Origin: CAZWLD01 sp964634685
GTDB lineage: Bacteria > Bacillota_I > Bacilli_A > Acholeplasmatales > JAEDCM01
Length of the DNA stretch: 31,340 bases
Reading direction: 5' to 3'
NCBI GenBank assembly: GCA_964634685.1
Contig: CAZWLD010000025.1
Span: forward strand, 1-31,340
Below the pieces are notes generated by a model that worked only from the letters and a program-made list of their open reading frames with translations, had not been told where the DNA came from and ran no database searches. Numbering within the stretch: the first letter of the stretch is position 1; every line of letters begins with the position of its first letter. The position numbers were made by a program, and so were the translations under genes. Shown in pieces: positions 14,465-23,316 of the stretch.

Positions 14465-14806
14465 CTAATCTAATTTTTGGATTTGTAAAATGACATTAGC
14501 TAAAAATCCGCTTTTGATTTCGGATTTTAGTAAATCCTTTAAATATCTGTCTTCAATAATTAAACTTGAAATGATCGCGATTAAATCAATTTCTTCCATT
14601 TCATCAAGACATTCCCGACATCCAGAAACATTAAACCAGCCTTCCTCGTCATAACAAAAATCACCAATTATTTCATCATATTTTTCAATTAAATATTCAT
14701 TAGAAAACATCAAAACAAATTGATTAATTTTTTCCTCTAATTCTTCATCAATCCTTTTAACATTTTGAAAATAAGGAAGATAAGCATACAATTTTTCGTA
14801 CTTCAT
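14465..14806 (-). CDS. Small acidic protein of unknown function
   Basis: 113 residues, not recognised. It is acidic and mostly helical by composition, with a conserved-looking KLYAYLPYF start, a pair of cysteines in SGCRECLDEM (possible metal or disulfide pair) and no membrane segment. It is preceded by AGAGGTAAT at good spacing and follows the ABC gene by 13 bases, so it is in that operon. A faint resemblance to DUF6508-type openings (LLPYF) was not strong enough to call. Confidence 0.55.
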   Translation of the reverse strand: MKYEKLYAYLPYFQNVKRIDEELEEKINQFVLMFSNEYLIEKYDEIIGDFCYDEEGWFNVSGCRECLDEMEEIDLIAIISSLIIEDRYLKDLLKSEIKSGFLANVILQIQKLD

Positions 14807-14819
14807 TTTATATTACCTC

Positions 14820-17300
14820 TTAAATATCATATTTTGCAAGGATTTCACTTGGCGTTTTACGCATTAATAAAATAGCTGGCAATAATCCAAAAAGAATATT
14901 AACTAAATAAATAAAAGCAACCCCAACAATCGCATAAAAGAAATTAATTGAAATGGTGATCATTACACTCTTCATAATGTTATTAAAAATCATCGCCAAG
15001 ATATAAACAGTACTGTATCCAAGAATAGATGTGAAGGTCGTCACAATCAAAATTTCAAAAATGAACATCCCATAAATATTCAATCTACTAGCGCCAATTG
15101 ATCTTTTAACACCAATCGTATAAATTTGATGAATCATTTTACTTCGATTAATAAAGAAAGTAAAGACACAAATGATAAATGCAAGAATAATCATTGAATA
15201 AAGCTTACTATTACGCTCAATTTGATTATACGATAAATAGTCCTCTAGATAAATTTCATTTAAATTATAGTAATTATAACCACTTAATTTATCTAAAGAA
15301 GCTTCATCTATCGATACATAGACACCCTTTTTAGTTTCATTATTAATAGTAGTATTATATCTTTGATGATACAGTTCATTATACACCTCATCATTGATGA
15401 TAATATTGTCGTGATAATCAGGATTATAAAATAAATCCTTAACAATGAATGTCTTATCATCAATTTTAATTTCATCACCGATTGTATATTTACTACAAAT
15501 AGAAACTAGTGCTTCATCCTTCTCAAGATTCTCATTCACAGCTCTTGCCTTTACACATCCTAAGGAAGAATCAAATAAATTTTCCTTCTCTTCAATAATG
15601 ACATCGACATCTCCTTTAAAGAAGCCACCAAATTCATAAGTTTTATCACCTATAGTAAAATATTCATCATAAATATAATCCATATACTTGATATTTAATA
15701 AAAAGGTATTTTCATTTAAATCAACTTCATTAACAACGTCATATTGTTCTCTATTTGAAAAGCCAACACTATACTTAAAATCATAAAAGCTAATCATAAA
15801 GAAGTCACTGCTAGTCAACAAAATGGTATCAATGACATCTGAATCAATGATTCCAGAAATTGAATAATAATAATTAGCGCAAAGCTTAAATTTCATTACA
15901 TCCTCATAGCCTTTTATTCCTATATCTGAATAATTTTTAATTATTTGGTCCGCACAAGCCCTGGAAATTAAAATCTCACCCTTTTTATTTTCTCTTCCAT
16001 AAATAACCTTATGAATAACCTCATCACTTAGATAAAAGTTAAAATTTCGATCAAAAGAAATATCTGAGGATGGAATTTCTAATAAAGCGGCACTTTTTCG
16101 TTGGATATTAGAAATCATATTGACATCCTCAATATATTCAGCCTCAACAAAATAAATCGATTCGTCGATAGACGTATAAAGATTTGCATCAATCGTTGAA
16201 TAATCAGAATAAGATATCATCAAGCCCGCAATAATCATTCCTAACATAAAGAAACAAAAATATAAAAGTTTTTTTCTTTTTGTGACGTTAAAGAATCCGA
16301 AAAATGCCTCTTTAAAACCACTAAACAGTCTTCGCTTACCCTTTTTATCATCAAAATCACTTGTATCAAAAGAGAAATCATCAATATCATCAAGCTTGAT
16401 ATCTCGATAATGATCATCAATGATTTTGGCATCACAATTTTGATTAATTACCTTGATATTGGCATCATATGAATTGATATAAATATTTCCATCCTTTAAT
16501 ATAATATCAAGCTTGACCTTATTTTCCTTATCAAAATAAATATTGATATCATTGTATCCCTCTTTATTTAAATCTTTCAAATAAATATTTTGATGATCAG
16601 AGACATCTAAGCCTTCATCATTATGGTTTTCCTCATCATCACATATTTTTCCGTCGGAAATCGAAATAATTCGATCCGCATAAAATTTTGCAATTTTTTC
16701 TTCATGCGTAACTAATAAAACTAAGCGTGTTTTACTAATTTTCTTGATAATATTCATTATTTCAACTGTATTCTTACTATCAAGATTTCCCGTTGGCTCA
16801 TCCGCAATAATAATATCCGGATTTTTAATCAAGGCTCGGGCAATCGCAATTCTTTGTTGCTGGCCGCCGGATAAGGCCTGAGCCTTTCGTTTCTTAAACT
16901 TATACATATTAACGGCAGTAAGACAATAACGAATTCTTTTATCAATTTCCTCTTTATCATAAATACCGCATAAATTTAAAGCAATTTCTAAATTCTCATA
17001 GACTGTATTTTCTAATAAAAGATTATAATTTTGAAAAATATAACCAATATGCTTACTTCTAAACGCATCCATTTTGCTCATTTTATATTTTTCAATAAAA
17101 ACATCATCATATTGGATTGAGCCTTTGGCTTTATCTAATCCTCCAATGACATTCAATAATGTGGTTTTACCACTACCTGAATGACCTAATAAAACAACCA
17201 ATCCAGAATCATTAAAATCTAAGGATGTATTATCAATGACATGGATTTCATTGCTTTTATTTTTATTAAAATACTTATCAATATTCGTAATCCTAAGCAT
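14820..17300 (-). CDS. ABC transporter, fused ATPase and FtsX-type permease (MacB-like), with an inserted linker
   Basis: 826 residues. The N-terminal ATPase (1-220) has Walker A GHSGSGKTT, signature LSGGQQQR and Walker B IIIADEPTG followed by the H-loop LLVTHEE. An acidic linker of about 115 residues (about 222-335), rich in Asp and short beta-like repeats, separates it from the first membrane helix (about 345-363). A large extracellular MacB-like region and three C-terminal helices ending in a KTPSEILAKYDI tail complete the FtsX-type permease. Such transporters act mechanically on peptides, antibiotics or envelope targets. Its start is one base after the stop of the next ABC gene, with GGAGGA in that gene's end, so translation is coupled and the two likely heterodimerise. 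Confidence 0.88.
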   Translation of the reverse strand: MLRITNIDKYFNKNKSNEIHVIDNTSLDFNDSGLVVLLGHSGSGKTTLLNVIGGLDKAKGSIQYDDVFIEKYKMSKMDAFRSKHIGYIFQNYNLLLENTVYENLEIALNLCGIYDKEEIDKRIRYCLTAVNMYKFKKRKAQALSGGQQQRIAIARALIKNPDIIIADEPTGNLDSKNTVEIMNIIKKISKTRLVLLVTHEEKIAKFYADRIISISDGKICDDEENHNDEGLDVSDHQNIYLKDLNKEGYNDINIYFDKENKVKLDIILKDGNIYINSYDANIKVINQNCDAKIIDDHYRDIKLDDIDDFSFDTSDFDDKKGKRRLFSGFKEAFFGFFNVTKRKKLLYFCFFMLGMIIAGLMISYSDYSTIDANLYTSIDESIYFVEAEYIEDVNMISNIQRKSAALLEIPSSDISFDRNFNFYLSDEVIHKVIYGRENKKGEILISRACADQIIKNYSDIGIKGYEDVMKFKLCANYYYSISGIIDSDVIDTILLTSSDFFMISFYDFKYSVGFSNREQYDVVNEVDLNENTFLLNIKYMDYIYDEYFTIGDKTYEFGGFFKGDVDVIIEEKENLFDSSLGCVKARAVNENLEKDEALVSICSKYTIGDEIKIDDKTFIVKDLFYNPDYHDNIIINDEVYNELYHQRYNTTINNETKKGVYVSIDEASLDKLSGYNYYNLNEIYLEDYLSYNQIERNSKLYSMIILAFIICVFTFFINRSKMIHQIYTIGVKRSIGASRLNIYGMFIFEILIVTTFTSILGYSTVYILAMIFNNIMKSVMITISINFFYAIVGVAFIYLVNILFGLLPAILLMRKTPSEILAKYDI

Positions 17301-17301
17301 C

Positions 17302-19317
17302 TTATAAATCCTCCTTTTTTAATGTTTGATTAATGGAATTTTTAAATAGTCGTTTATTAAAGCCTCGAGCTAATAAAAGACCTAGAATAATCATTATTCC
17401 TAATGAACCTAACATTCCTAAAAGCTTTCCATCAGTAATTATTTCAAAGCCTGTTAGCTTATGAAATACATTAATCGTTCCAATCAAAACAACAAAGAGA
17501 ATATATGAAATAACAGCGTGGAAGAGCATTTCAAAACTCACAATATTCTTCATATTCGGTTTTAAAATACCAAGTGAACGCATAATTGTATAATCCTTTT
17601 TCCTTGAGCCTTGAACAAAGAATAATACAACATAAGATATAAAATATATAATCAAAAACATAAAACAAAAACCAATTACCGACATAACAAAGGATAAAAA
17701 ATTTACAAAATAATCTAAGGATATATCCTTATGACCAGAATAATCATAGGCAAAATAACCCATATTATTTATACTTTGAATATTGTTTTTTAAATTTCCA
17801 TTCACAAAAAGCATTATTTTATCACTACCATTATTTAAATAAAATTCACTAAGAAAATCAGATGGTACCGAAATCATCTTTTCATGATCTTTTGATTCTA
17901 AAATAACCTCATAATTAAAAAAATCTAATTTAATATTTTCAATGTAAAAATTAATATCTTCGATATTTTCAAATCCATAAATATAAATACTTTCTTCATC
18001 ACCAGTCACAAGCTTTATAACCTCATTATCAGTAAAGCAATTAATACTTTTATAATAATATCTATTAAATATAACCTTATATTGACTTTGCTTTAAAAGA
18101 ATATTATCTTCATTAATAATTCCAGAAATTGTATAATCATATCCATTAATATTAATCTTTTCCCCAATTACATTTTTATTATTTGAAGAAACACAAACCT
18201 CATTATCATTACTAGGAAAGGCCCCAGCAATAAGATTATAATTATATCTTTCCGTAAAATCTAACCAACCTGAAAAATAATATTTATCATTTTGGGCATA
18301 TTGATATAAATCATAAACAGAAAAATAATCGGAAAATGGCATAGCAAAAGCAAAATCATCTAACTCCTTTAGCTTATTTACATCCACAAAATTACCATCA
18401 TTGCTTACCATAATACAGTCATTTAAATTATGACGATTGTCAGTATAACCACCATCAACATTTGATGATAATATTCCTTGCACACCATTTGTAATAATCA
18501 ATGATAATGTTAAAAACACAAATAAAATGAAAATCGATTTTTTGGGAGTTGAAATAATATTTTTCCAAGCATAATAAATTAAATCCTTGAATTTTAATTT
18601 ATATTCTTCCTTTTCAATAATATTTTCCTTATATTCATTTTGAACTAAAACCTTATCTTCAACAAGCTCACCATCATAGAAACGAAGCTTTCTAGTGGCA
18701 ATATCCTTAACTTCATCATAATTATGCGTAACAATTAAAACCAATTTATCTTTTGATACTTCTTTAATTAAAGAAATGATTTCTTTACCGGTTTTACTAT
18801 CAAGATTTCCGGTTGGCTCATCACAGGCCAAAATCAAAGAATCTGAAGCTAAGGCTCTCGCAATAACACATCTTTGCTTTTCGCCACCGGATAATTTAAT
18901 TGATCGATTGCGCATTCTTTTTTCTAAGCCCACGCGTTTGATAATTTCAATTGCTTTCCTTTTAGCTTCCTTTTTATTAACTCCCTTTAATATTAAAGGC
19001 ATCATAACATTTTCTAAAACAGTATAGGAATCAACTAAATTATAGTTTTGATAAATGAAACCAACATTATCCTTTCGAAATTTTTCATAATCCTCATTCG
19101 AAAAATAGGAAGTTTCTTCGCCATTAAAATAGATTTCCCCTTCTTCGTAGGTATCAACACCACTAATAACATTTAAAAATGTTGTTTTACCACTTCCTGA
19201 TTCACCAACGATTGCGACAATTTCATTTTGATATAGTTCGACATTCACTTTTTTTAAACCAAGAGCAACATTACCATCAGTATTATAATATTTACTGACA
19301 TTAACTAATTTAAGCAT
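17302..19317 (-). CDS. ABC transporter, fused ATPase and FtsX-type permease
   Basis: 671 residues. ATPase domain: Walker A GESGSGKTT, signature LSGGEKQR, Walker B LILACDEPTG, H-loop LIVTHNYDE. A short linker leads to the first membrane helix (about 257-275), an extracellular domain, and three C-terminal helices with the RSLGILKPNM motif seen in FtsX/BceB-like permeases. First gene of its operon, AAAGGAGG before the ATG. With the following gene it forms an asymmetric pair of half-transporters, one with and one without the acidic linker. Peptide or antimicrobial detoxification is the usual role; no sensor kinase genes are nearby. Confidence 0.88.
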   Translation of the reverse strand: MLKLVNVSKYYNTDGNVALGLKKVNVELYQNEIVAIVGESGSGKTTFLNVISGVDTYEEGEIYFNGEETSYFSNEDYEKFRKDNVGFIYQNYNLVDSYTVLENVMMPLILKGVNKKEAKRKAIEIIKRVGLEKRMRNRSIKLSGGEKQRCVIARALASDSLILACDEPTGNLDSKTGKEIISLIKEVSKDKLVLIVTHNYDEVKDIATRKLRFYDGELVEDKVLVQNEYKENIIEKEEYKLKFKDLIYYAWKNIISTPKKSIFILFVFLTLSLIITNGVQGILSSNVDGGYTDNRHNLNDCIMVSNDGNFVDVNKLKELDDFAFAMPFSDYFSVYDLYQYAQNDKYYFSGWLDFTERYNYNLIAGAFPSNDNEVCVSSNNKNVIGEKININGYDYTISGIINEDNILLKQSQYKVIFNRYYYKSINCFTDNEVIKLVTGDEESIYIYGFENIEDINFYIENIKLDFFNYEVILESKDHEKMISVPSDFLSEFYLNNGSDKIMLFVNGNLKNNIQSINNMGYFAYDYSGHKDISLDYFVNFLSFVMSVIGFCFMFLIIYFISYVVLFFVQGSRKKDYTIMRSLGILKPNMKNIVSFEMLFHAVISYILFVVLIGTINVFHKLTGFEIITDGKLLGMLGSLGIMIILGLLLARGFNKRLFKNSINQTLKKEDL

Positions 19318-19345
19318 ACTTTTCCTCCTTTATAATACTATATAT

Positions 19346-19374
19346 ATCATACCATATTTGCTATAAAAAAAATA
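19346..19374 (-). promoter_or_regulatory. Possible promoter of the ABC operon
   Basis: TGGTATGAT is an extended -10 (TATGAT at 19346-19351, minus strand); the -35 position falls in the T-run of the preceding terminator and has only weak similarity. It is the best candidate in the short gap. Confidence 0.35.
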
Positions 19375-19392
19375 ACCAAAATATTGGCTATT
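19365..19392 (-). terminator. Intrinsic terminator after khpB
   Basis: Minus-strand stem AATAGCCAA / TTGGTTATT (one G-T wobble, 4-base loop) followed by a run of T. It overlaps the khpB stop codon and ends the rpmH-rnpA-yidC-khpB unit. Confidence 0.85.
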
Positions 19393-20002
19393 TTTTGACA
19401 GGTTTTATTACTAAACGACGATTTTCGCCTTCCCCGATTGATTCAGTATAAACATCGCGCCAATCCGCAAGCTTTGTATGAATAATTCTTCTTTCAAAGG
19501 CTGATAAGCGTCCAAGCTTAACCTCTCTCTTCGTTTTCGAAACCTCTTTTGCAAGCTTAGTTGCCATAATTTCTAATTGACGCTTACGATTTTCTTTATA
19601 TCCACCACAATCAACAGAAACCAAAACATTTTCGTCACTTGCATAATGACTAATTAAATTTTTTAATAAAATTTGTAAAGCCTCAAGGGTACGTCCATTA
19701 TGTCCAATTAACAATGGATTTTCATTAGAATTTATCGAATAATAAATTTCATTTCCATCATTAAGAGTTCTAACCTCAAGGGTATAGGTAATATTTAAAG
19801 CATTTAAAATATCCTCTAAATATTTTTTTCCTTCTTGGGCTAAATTAATATAGGCTACTGCTTCATAAACACTTTTGGAACCATCATTATTTTCTTCTAA
19901 ATAATTGATTTTAATTTTATCAAGAGGAGCCTTTAATAATTTTTGGGCTACACTTAAAGCTTCCTTTTCATTTAAAGCCTCAAATTCAATTCTCTTTAAC
20001 AT
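19388..20002 (-). CDS. khpB: RNA-binding protein KhpB (Jag/EloR)
   Basis: 204 residues. A Jag_N domain (about 1-50: FEALNEKEALSVAQKLL), a KH domain with the IGHNGRTLEALQIL loop, and a C-terminal R3H domain (ERRIIH, then GEGENRRLVI) are all present in the usual order. It binds RNA and, in Firmicutes, influences cell elongation and wall synthesis with KhpA. It follows yidC by one base, the standard arrangement (spoIIIJ-jag). Confidence 0.95.
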   Translation of the reverse strand: MLKRIEFEALNEKEALSVAQKLLKAPLDKIKINYLEENNDGSKSVYEAVAYINLAQEGKKYLEDILNALNITYTLEVRTLNDGNEIYYSINSNENPLLIGHNGRTLEALQILLKNLISHYASDENVLVSVDCGGYKENRKRQLEIMATKLAKEVSKTKREVKLGRLSAFERRIIHTKLADWRDVYTESIGEGENRRLVIKPVKK

Positions 20003-20003
20003 A

Positions 20004-20906
20004 CTAACCTCCGATAATTCCTTGGTTCTTCATTTTCTCATATTTACGATTTGATAATTCACGACTAATTAGCTGTTGGCCTAAAGAATAGAGGTTACCG
20101 ACTACCCAATAGAAGGCTAAAGCTCCACTTGAAATAGACATTACAACCATCATTCCGACCATAACATAGTTCATGATTTTCATTGTTCTTTGCATTTGTT
20201 CAGCTTGCTCGGAGGCCTGAGGTGTCGGTACATTCTTTGCATATTTTGGCTTCTTTGAGCCGAAATATTGTAAAAGAAGCATCGTCGCACCTACCAAAAT
20301 TGGTAATATCCAGCCTTGCCAGCCAGCCTTTTGTGAACTAACACTCAAATCAATAAATCCAAAGAGCTTGTGGTCAATTTCCACACCCTTAAAGAATAAG
20401 CTTTCGTATAAAAGTTCTTCACTTTCATTGTAGACATTACCAACCGTAATACGAACTACACATTGATACATTGCCATAAAGACTGGCATTTGAAGGAATG
20501 TAACCATACATCCTAGTGGATTAATTTCATACTTTTTATATAGCTTCATCATTTCCATTTGCATTTGTTGCTGGGCTTCTGGATCTTTTCTCAAAGCATA
20601 TTTTTGCTGAAGTCTTTGAAGCTCTGGATTTAATAATTGCATTTTAAGCATATAATCATTAGATTTTGCATAGATAGGCCAACAAATTGTACGAACAATA
20701 ATTGTTGCAAATAAAACACCCATTGCAAAGTTATTATTAAATGCTTTGGCGAAAAATTCAAGGATATATCCGATTGGAATAACCATAACCTGTTCAAACC
20801 AACCCTCATTGGCTGTGATTGGCTTATCAGTCGCAGTTGATCCACATCCTGTTAAGAGAAGAAGTAAGCAAAAAGAAGCAATTAACAATACTGTTCTTTT
20901 TTTCAT
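20004..20906 (-). CDS. yidC: Membrane protein insertase YidC (lipoprotein)
   Basis: 300 residues. A lipoprotein signal ends in LLLTGC (C21), typical of Gram-positive YidC1/SpoIIIJ. The conserved core has about five membrane helices: FNNNFAMGVLFATIIVRTICWP with the conserved hydrophilic-groove Arg, the cytoplasmic helical hairpin LQQKYALRKDPEAQQQMQ, then MVTFLQMPVFMAMYQCV and later helices to SLGQQLISRE. It inserts and folds membrane proteins with or without SecYEG. Its start overlaps the rnpA stop by four bases (translational coupling). Confidence 0.96.
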   Translation of the reverse strand: MKKRTVLLIASFCLLLLLTGCGSTATDKPITANEGWFEQVMVIPIGYILEFFAKAFNNNFAMGVLFATIIVRTICWPIYAKSNDYMLKMQLLNPELQRLQQKYALRKDPEAQQQMQMEMMKLYKKYEINPLGCMVTFLQMPVFMAMYQCVVRITVGNVYNESEELLYESLFFKGVEIDHKLFGFIDLSVSSQKAGWQGWILPILVGATMLLLQYFGSKKPKYAKNVPTPQASEQAEQMQRTMKIMNYVMVGMMVVMSISSGALAFYWVVGNLYSLGQQLISRELSNRKYEKMKNQGIIGG

Positions 20907-21232
20907 TGATACACCTTCCTTAATAAATTAATTAGATTGGCTTCAATTTCTTGAAATGACAATTGTGAGCTTTCTTTTTTTATTACAATTACAAAATCTT
21001 TGTTAATAAATAATTCTTTATTATTTCGAATAATCTCACGAATTCTTCTTTTCATTAAATTTCTTGAAACCGCATTTCCATATTTTCGTCCAATCGACAT
21101 TGCAAAGCGAAAGCTTCTGGTCTCGTTATATTTTTTTGTATAAATAACAAAATACTTGTTACCTATCGATTTCCTTTCACGAATTATTGCGTCGATTTCT
21201 TGATTTTTTTTTATTACATAGGTTTTATCCAT
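20903..21232 (-). CDS. rnpA: Ribonuclease P protein component
   Basis: 109 residues from the ATG at 21232, starting MDKTYVIKKNQEID. The RNR-type motif GNAVSRNLMKRRIREIIR and the FAMSIGRKYG strand are present. It assists RNase P RNA in 5' processing of tRNA. An upstream GTG in the same frame lies inside a hairpin and would add six hydrophobic residues, so the ATG is preferred. No Shine-Dalgarno precedes the ATG; instead a U-run after a hairpin does, suggesting attenuated or unusual initiation. Confidence 0.93.
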   Translation of the reverse strand: MDKTYVIKKNQEIDAIIRERKSIGNKYFVIYTKKYNETRSFRFAMSIGRKYGNAVSRNLMKRRIREIIRNNKELFINKDFVIVIKKESSQLSFQEIEANLINLLRKVYQ

Positions 21233-21235
21233 AAT

Positions 21236-21277
21236 AAAAAAAATGACCACTTAATAAATAATTTTTTTCAAGTGGTC
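21236..21277 (-). terminator. Terminator-like hairpin between rpmH and rnpA
   Basis: Minus-strand stem GACCACTT / AAGTGGTC with a 17-base AT-rich loop, followed by ATTTTTTTT. The structure ends only a few bases before the rnpA ATG, so it would act as an attenuator setting the rpmH to rnpA ratio. Confidence 0.65.
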
Positions 21278-21285
21278 CAAGTAAT

Positions 21286-21420
21286 TTATACAGTTAATTG
21301 CTTTCTACCTTTTTGACGACGACGTGCAAGTACGTTACGTCCTCCTGGAGTAGCCATTCTAGCTCTGAATCCATGAGTAGTTTGTCTTTTACGTTTATTA
21401 GGTTGATAAGTTCTCTTCAT
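21286..21420 (-). CDS. rpmH: 50S ribosomal protein L34
   Basis: 44 residues, complete: MKRTYQPNKRKRQTTHG at the start, then the invariant FRARMATPGGRNVLARRR segment and KGRKQLTV end. Basic and Arg-rich like every L34. GGCGG lies about 13 bases upstream of the chosen ATG. It is the first gene left of oriC and follows a perfect consensus promoter. Confidence 0.98.
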   Translation of the reverse strand: MKRTYQPNKRKRQTTHGFRARMATPGGRNVLARRRQKGRKQLTV

Positions 21421-21464
21421 TGCCATTGATAAATACCGCCTTTCTTACGAAACCATGCTCTAAC

Positions 21465-21493
21465 ATTATATAATTAATATCAAGAGTTGTCAA
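21465..21493 (-). promoter_or_regulatory. Consensus sigma-A promoter of rpmH
   Basis: Minus strand TTGACA (21488-21493), 17-base spacer, TATAAT (21465-21470). Both hexamers are perfect matches, as expected for a ribosomal protein gene. Confidence 0.92.
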
Positions 21494-21559
21494 TATGCGA
21501 ATTTTTAAAAAATTGAAATTGAAACGGTTTTTACGTCATTTTTTAAGAATAGATTAATC

Positions 21560-21766
21560 ACATTTTATTATCCACATAAAAATGATGAAAAAATATTTTT
21601 AAAAATGTGGAAAACTTTTAACTTATCCACAGTGGAAAGATAAATGTGGAAAAGTTAAAAAAATCTTTTAGTTATCAGTTTTTTTTAATGTTGATTACTT
21701 GTTGATAAGAAAATAATATCTAATTTTGTCAAAAGTTATCCACATTTTTGGTGGAAAACTTTATTA
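21560..21766. other. Chromosomal replication origin oriC with DnaA-box cluster
   Basis: DnaA boxes TTATCCACA on plus at 21568, 21623 and 21736, and TTTTCCACA on minus at 21606-21614 and 21645-21653. The first four alternate in orientation within 90 bases; a very AT-rich 80-base stretch (21655-21735), a plausible unwinding element, lies between the cluster and the fifth box next to dnaA. Gene strands diverge from this point on both sides. Confidence 0.9.
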
Positions 21767-21796
21767 TTGATTTTGTTTATTTTTATGTTATTATAA
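21767..21796 (+). promoter_or_regulatory. Probable dnaA promoter
   Basis: TTGATT (21767-21772) and TATTAT (21789-21794, 16-base spacer) or the overlapping TTATAA. It lies 22 bases after a DnaA box (21736-21744), so autoregulation by DnaA is likely by analogy. Confidence 0.45.
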
Positions 21797-21826
21797 AAAG
21801 GCGTTATGTAGATGAGGAGAATGTTT

Positions 21827-23203
21827 ATGCAACGATACTACGATTTATGGGCTGAAACCCTAAAGGAATTAGAGCGAGAGGTTAATGAAGATACTTTTTC
21901 TGAATTATTTCAATCACTAACCGAAATCTATAAATTTGATAAAGGAATTTTATATGTAATATGTCCTTATGCTTTTAATAAGCAAAGAATTGAAAAATAT
22001 TTTAAAGGAACAATAGATTCGATTTTATCAAAGCTTGCCCAAGAACCAATTCACTTAAAATTATATACTAAAGAAGATATCGATAATGAAATCAAACAAA
22101 TTGAAGAAAACAATAAGGTTGGAATTAAACCAGGTGAATTAAATGCCACCTATACCTTCAAAAACTTTGTTGTCGGTGATTCAAATCGATTTGCCTTCCG
22201 AACAGCTCTAAAGGTTGCCTGTCAGCCTGGTATGGTCGCCAATCCTCTCTACATTTTTGGTGGAGTAGGCTTAGGTAAAACTCATCTTATGCAGGCTATT
22301 GGAAATGAAATTATCGACAATAATATTAATACTAAAGTATTATATATTAAAGCTGACACCTTTATGGAGGATTATCGAAAAGCCTCTTTAAAGGAAAGAA
22401 GAAACGAAAATTCCAATGTTGATCCTTTTGAAGAATTTAATAACAAGTATCGAAATCTTGATTGCTTGTTAATTGATGACATTCAAATTTTATCAGGAGC
22501 TCAAAAGTCACAAACCGAATTCTTTAAGCTTTTTGATATTTTATCCCAAGCAAATAAACAAATTGTTATCACTAGTGATTGTCCGGCCAAGGAATTAAAC
22601 ATTATGGATCGTTTAACATCAAGATTTGAAAGTGGACTTACAATTGATATTAAAGTGCCTGATTTAAATCATCGTATTGAAATTCTTCGCCAAAAATTAA
22701 TTTCTGAAACATCTGATGTTGATTCGGTTCCAGATGAGGTTTTATCTTTTATTGCTTCTTCTTTTGTTTCAAATATAAGGGAGCTAGAAGGTGCTTTAAA
22801 ACGCGTTATGTTCTATTGTGTTATTAATGATATTGATATCACTGTTGATACTGCTAAAGAGGCTTTAGAAGCTCTCTTAGAAAAAAATAAAAAAACCGAT
22901 TCAATGAATGAAAATAATTATGACCGTGTTTTAAGTATTGTCAGTGACTATTATAAAATTACTGTCAATGATTTAATTGGCAAAAAGCGATTAAATAAAT
23001 TTACAACTCCTCGTCATATTGCCATGTATTTAATCAAAAAATTGTATAATGTTCCTTACAAGCAAATTGGATCAATCTTTTGTGATCGTGATCATTCCAC
23101 TGTTTTATCAGCTTGTGAAAAAATTGAAAACGAAATTAACAACAAGGAAGATTTAAGAATTGCTGTGGAAAACCTTCAAAAAAAAGTGGAAAAAAAAGCC
23201 TAA
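21827..23203 (+). CDS. dnaA: Chromosomal replication initiator DnaA
   Basis: 458 residues from the ATG at 21827 (MQRYYDLWAETL); GAGGAGA at 21814-21820 gives 6-base spacing, so the earlier in-frame ATGs at 21812 and 21821 are rejected. Domain I is at the N-terminus. The AAA+ domain has Walker A at 145-152 (GGVGLGKT), Walker B CLLIDDIQ and the sensor/arginine segment DRLTSRFESG. Domain IV carries the DnaA-box recognition motif CDRDHSTVLSAC. It opens oriC in the upstream gap. Confidence 0.97.
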   Translation: MQRYYDLWAETLKELEREVNEDTFSELFQSLTEIYKFDKGILYVICPYAFNKQRIEKYFKGTIDSILSKLAQEPIHLKLYTKEDIDNEIKQIEENNKVGIKPGELNATYTFKNFVVGDSNRFAFRTALKVACQPGMVANPLYIFGGVGLGKTHLMQAIGNEIIDNNINTKVLYIKADTFMEDYRKASLKERRNENSNVDPFEEFNNKYRNLDCLLIDDIQILSGAQKSQTEFFKLFDILSQANKQIVITSDCPAKELNIMDRLTSRFESGLTIDIKVPDLNHRIEILRQKLISETSDVDSVPDEVLSFIASSFVSNIRELEGALKRVMFYCVINDIDITVDTAKEALEALLEKNKKTDSMNENNYDRVLSIVSDYYKITVNDLIGKKRLNKFTTPRHIAMYLIKKLYNVPYKQIGSIFCDRDHSTVLSACEKIENEINNKEDLRIAVENLQKKVEKKA

Positions 23204-23208
23204 TTCTC

Positions 23209-23260
23209 TTTTAATATATATTTAATTATGATATAATATATATAGATGGAGTTTTCCACA
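23209..23260 (+). promoter_or_regulatory. dnaN promoter region with DnaA box
   Basis: Extended -10 TGATATAAT (TATAAT at 23232-23237) with a weak -35 (TTTTAA) 17 bases upstream. TTTTCCACA, a DnaA-box match, lies at 23252-23260 in the early transcribed region, suggesting DnaA influence on dnaN. Confidence 0.5.
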
Positions 23261-23316
23261 TTTCAACATTGCTTAAAAAAAATAAAAATAAAATTTTAAA
23301 TAAAGGAGAATATAAA

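Noticed and set aside
21233..21250. GTG start adding six residues to RnpA
   Set aside because: The codons lie in the hairpin and U-run, and the added hydrophobic residues are unlike any RnpA; the ATG at 21232 fits the family.
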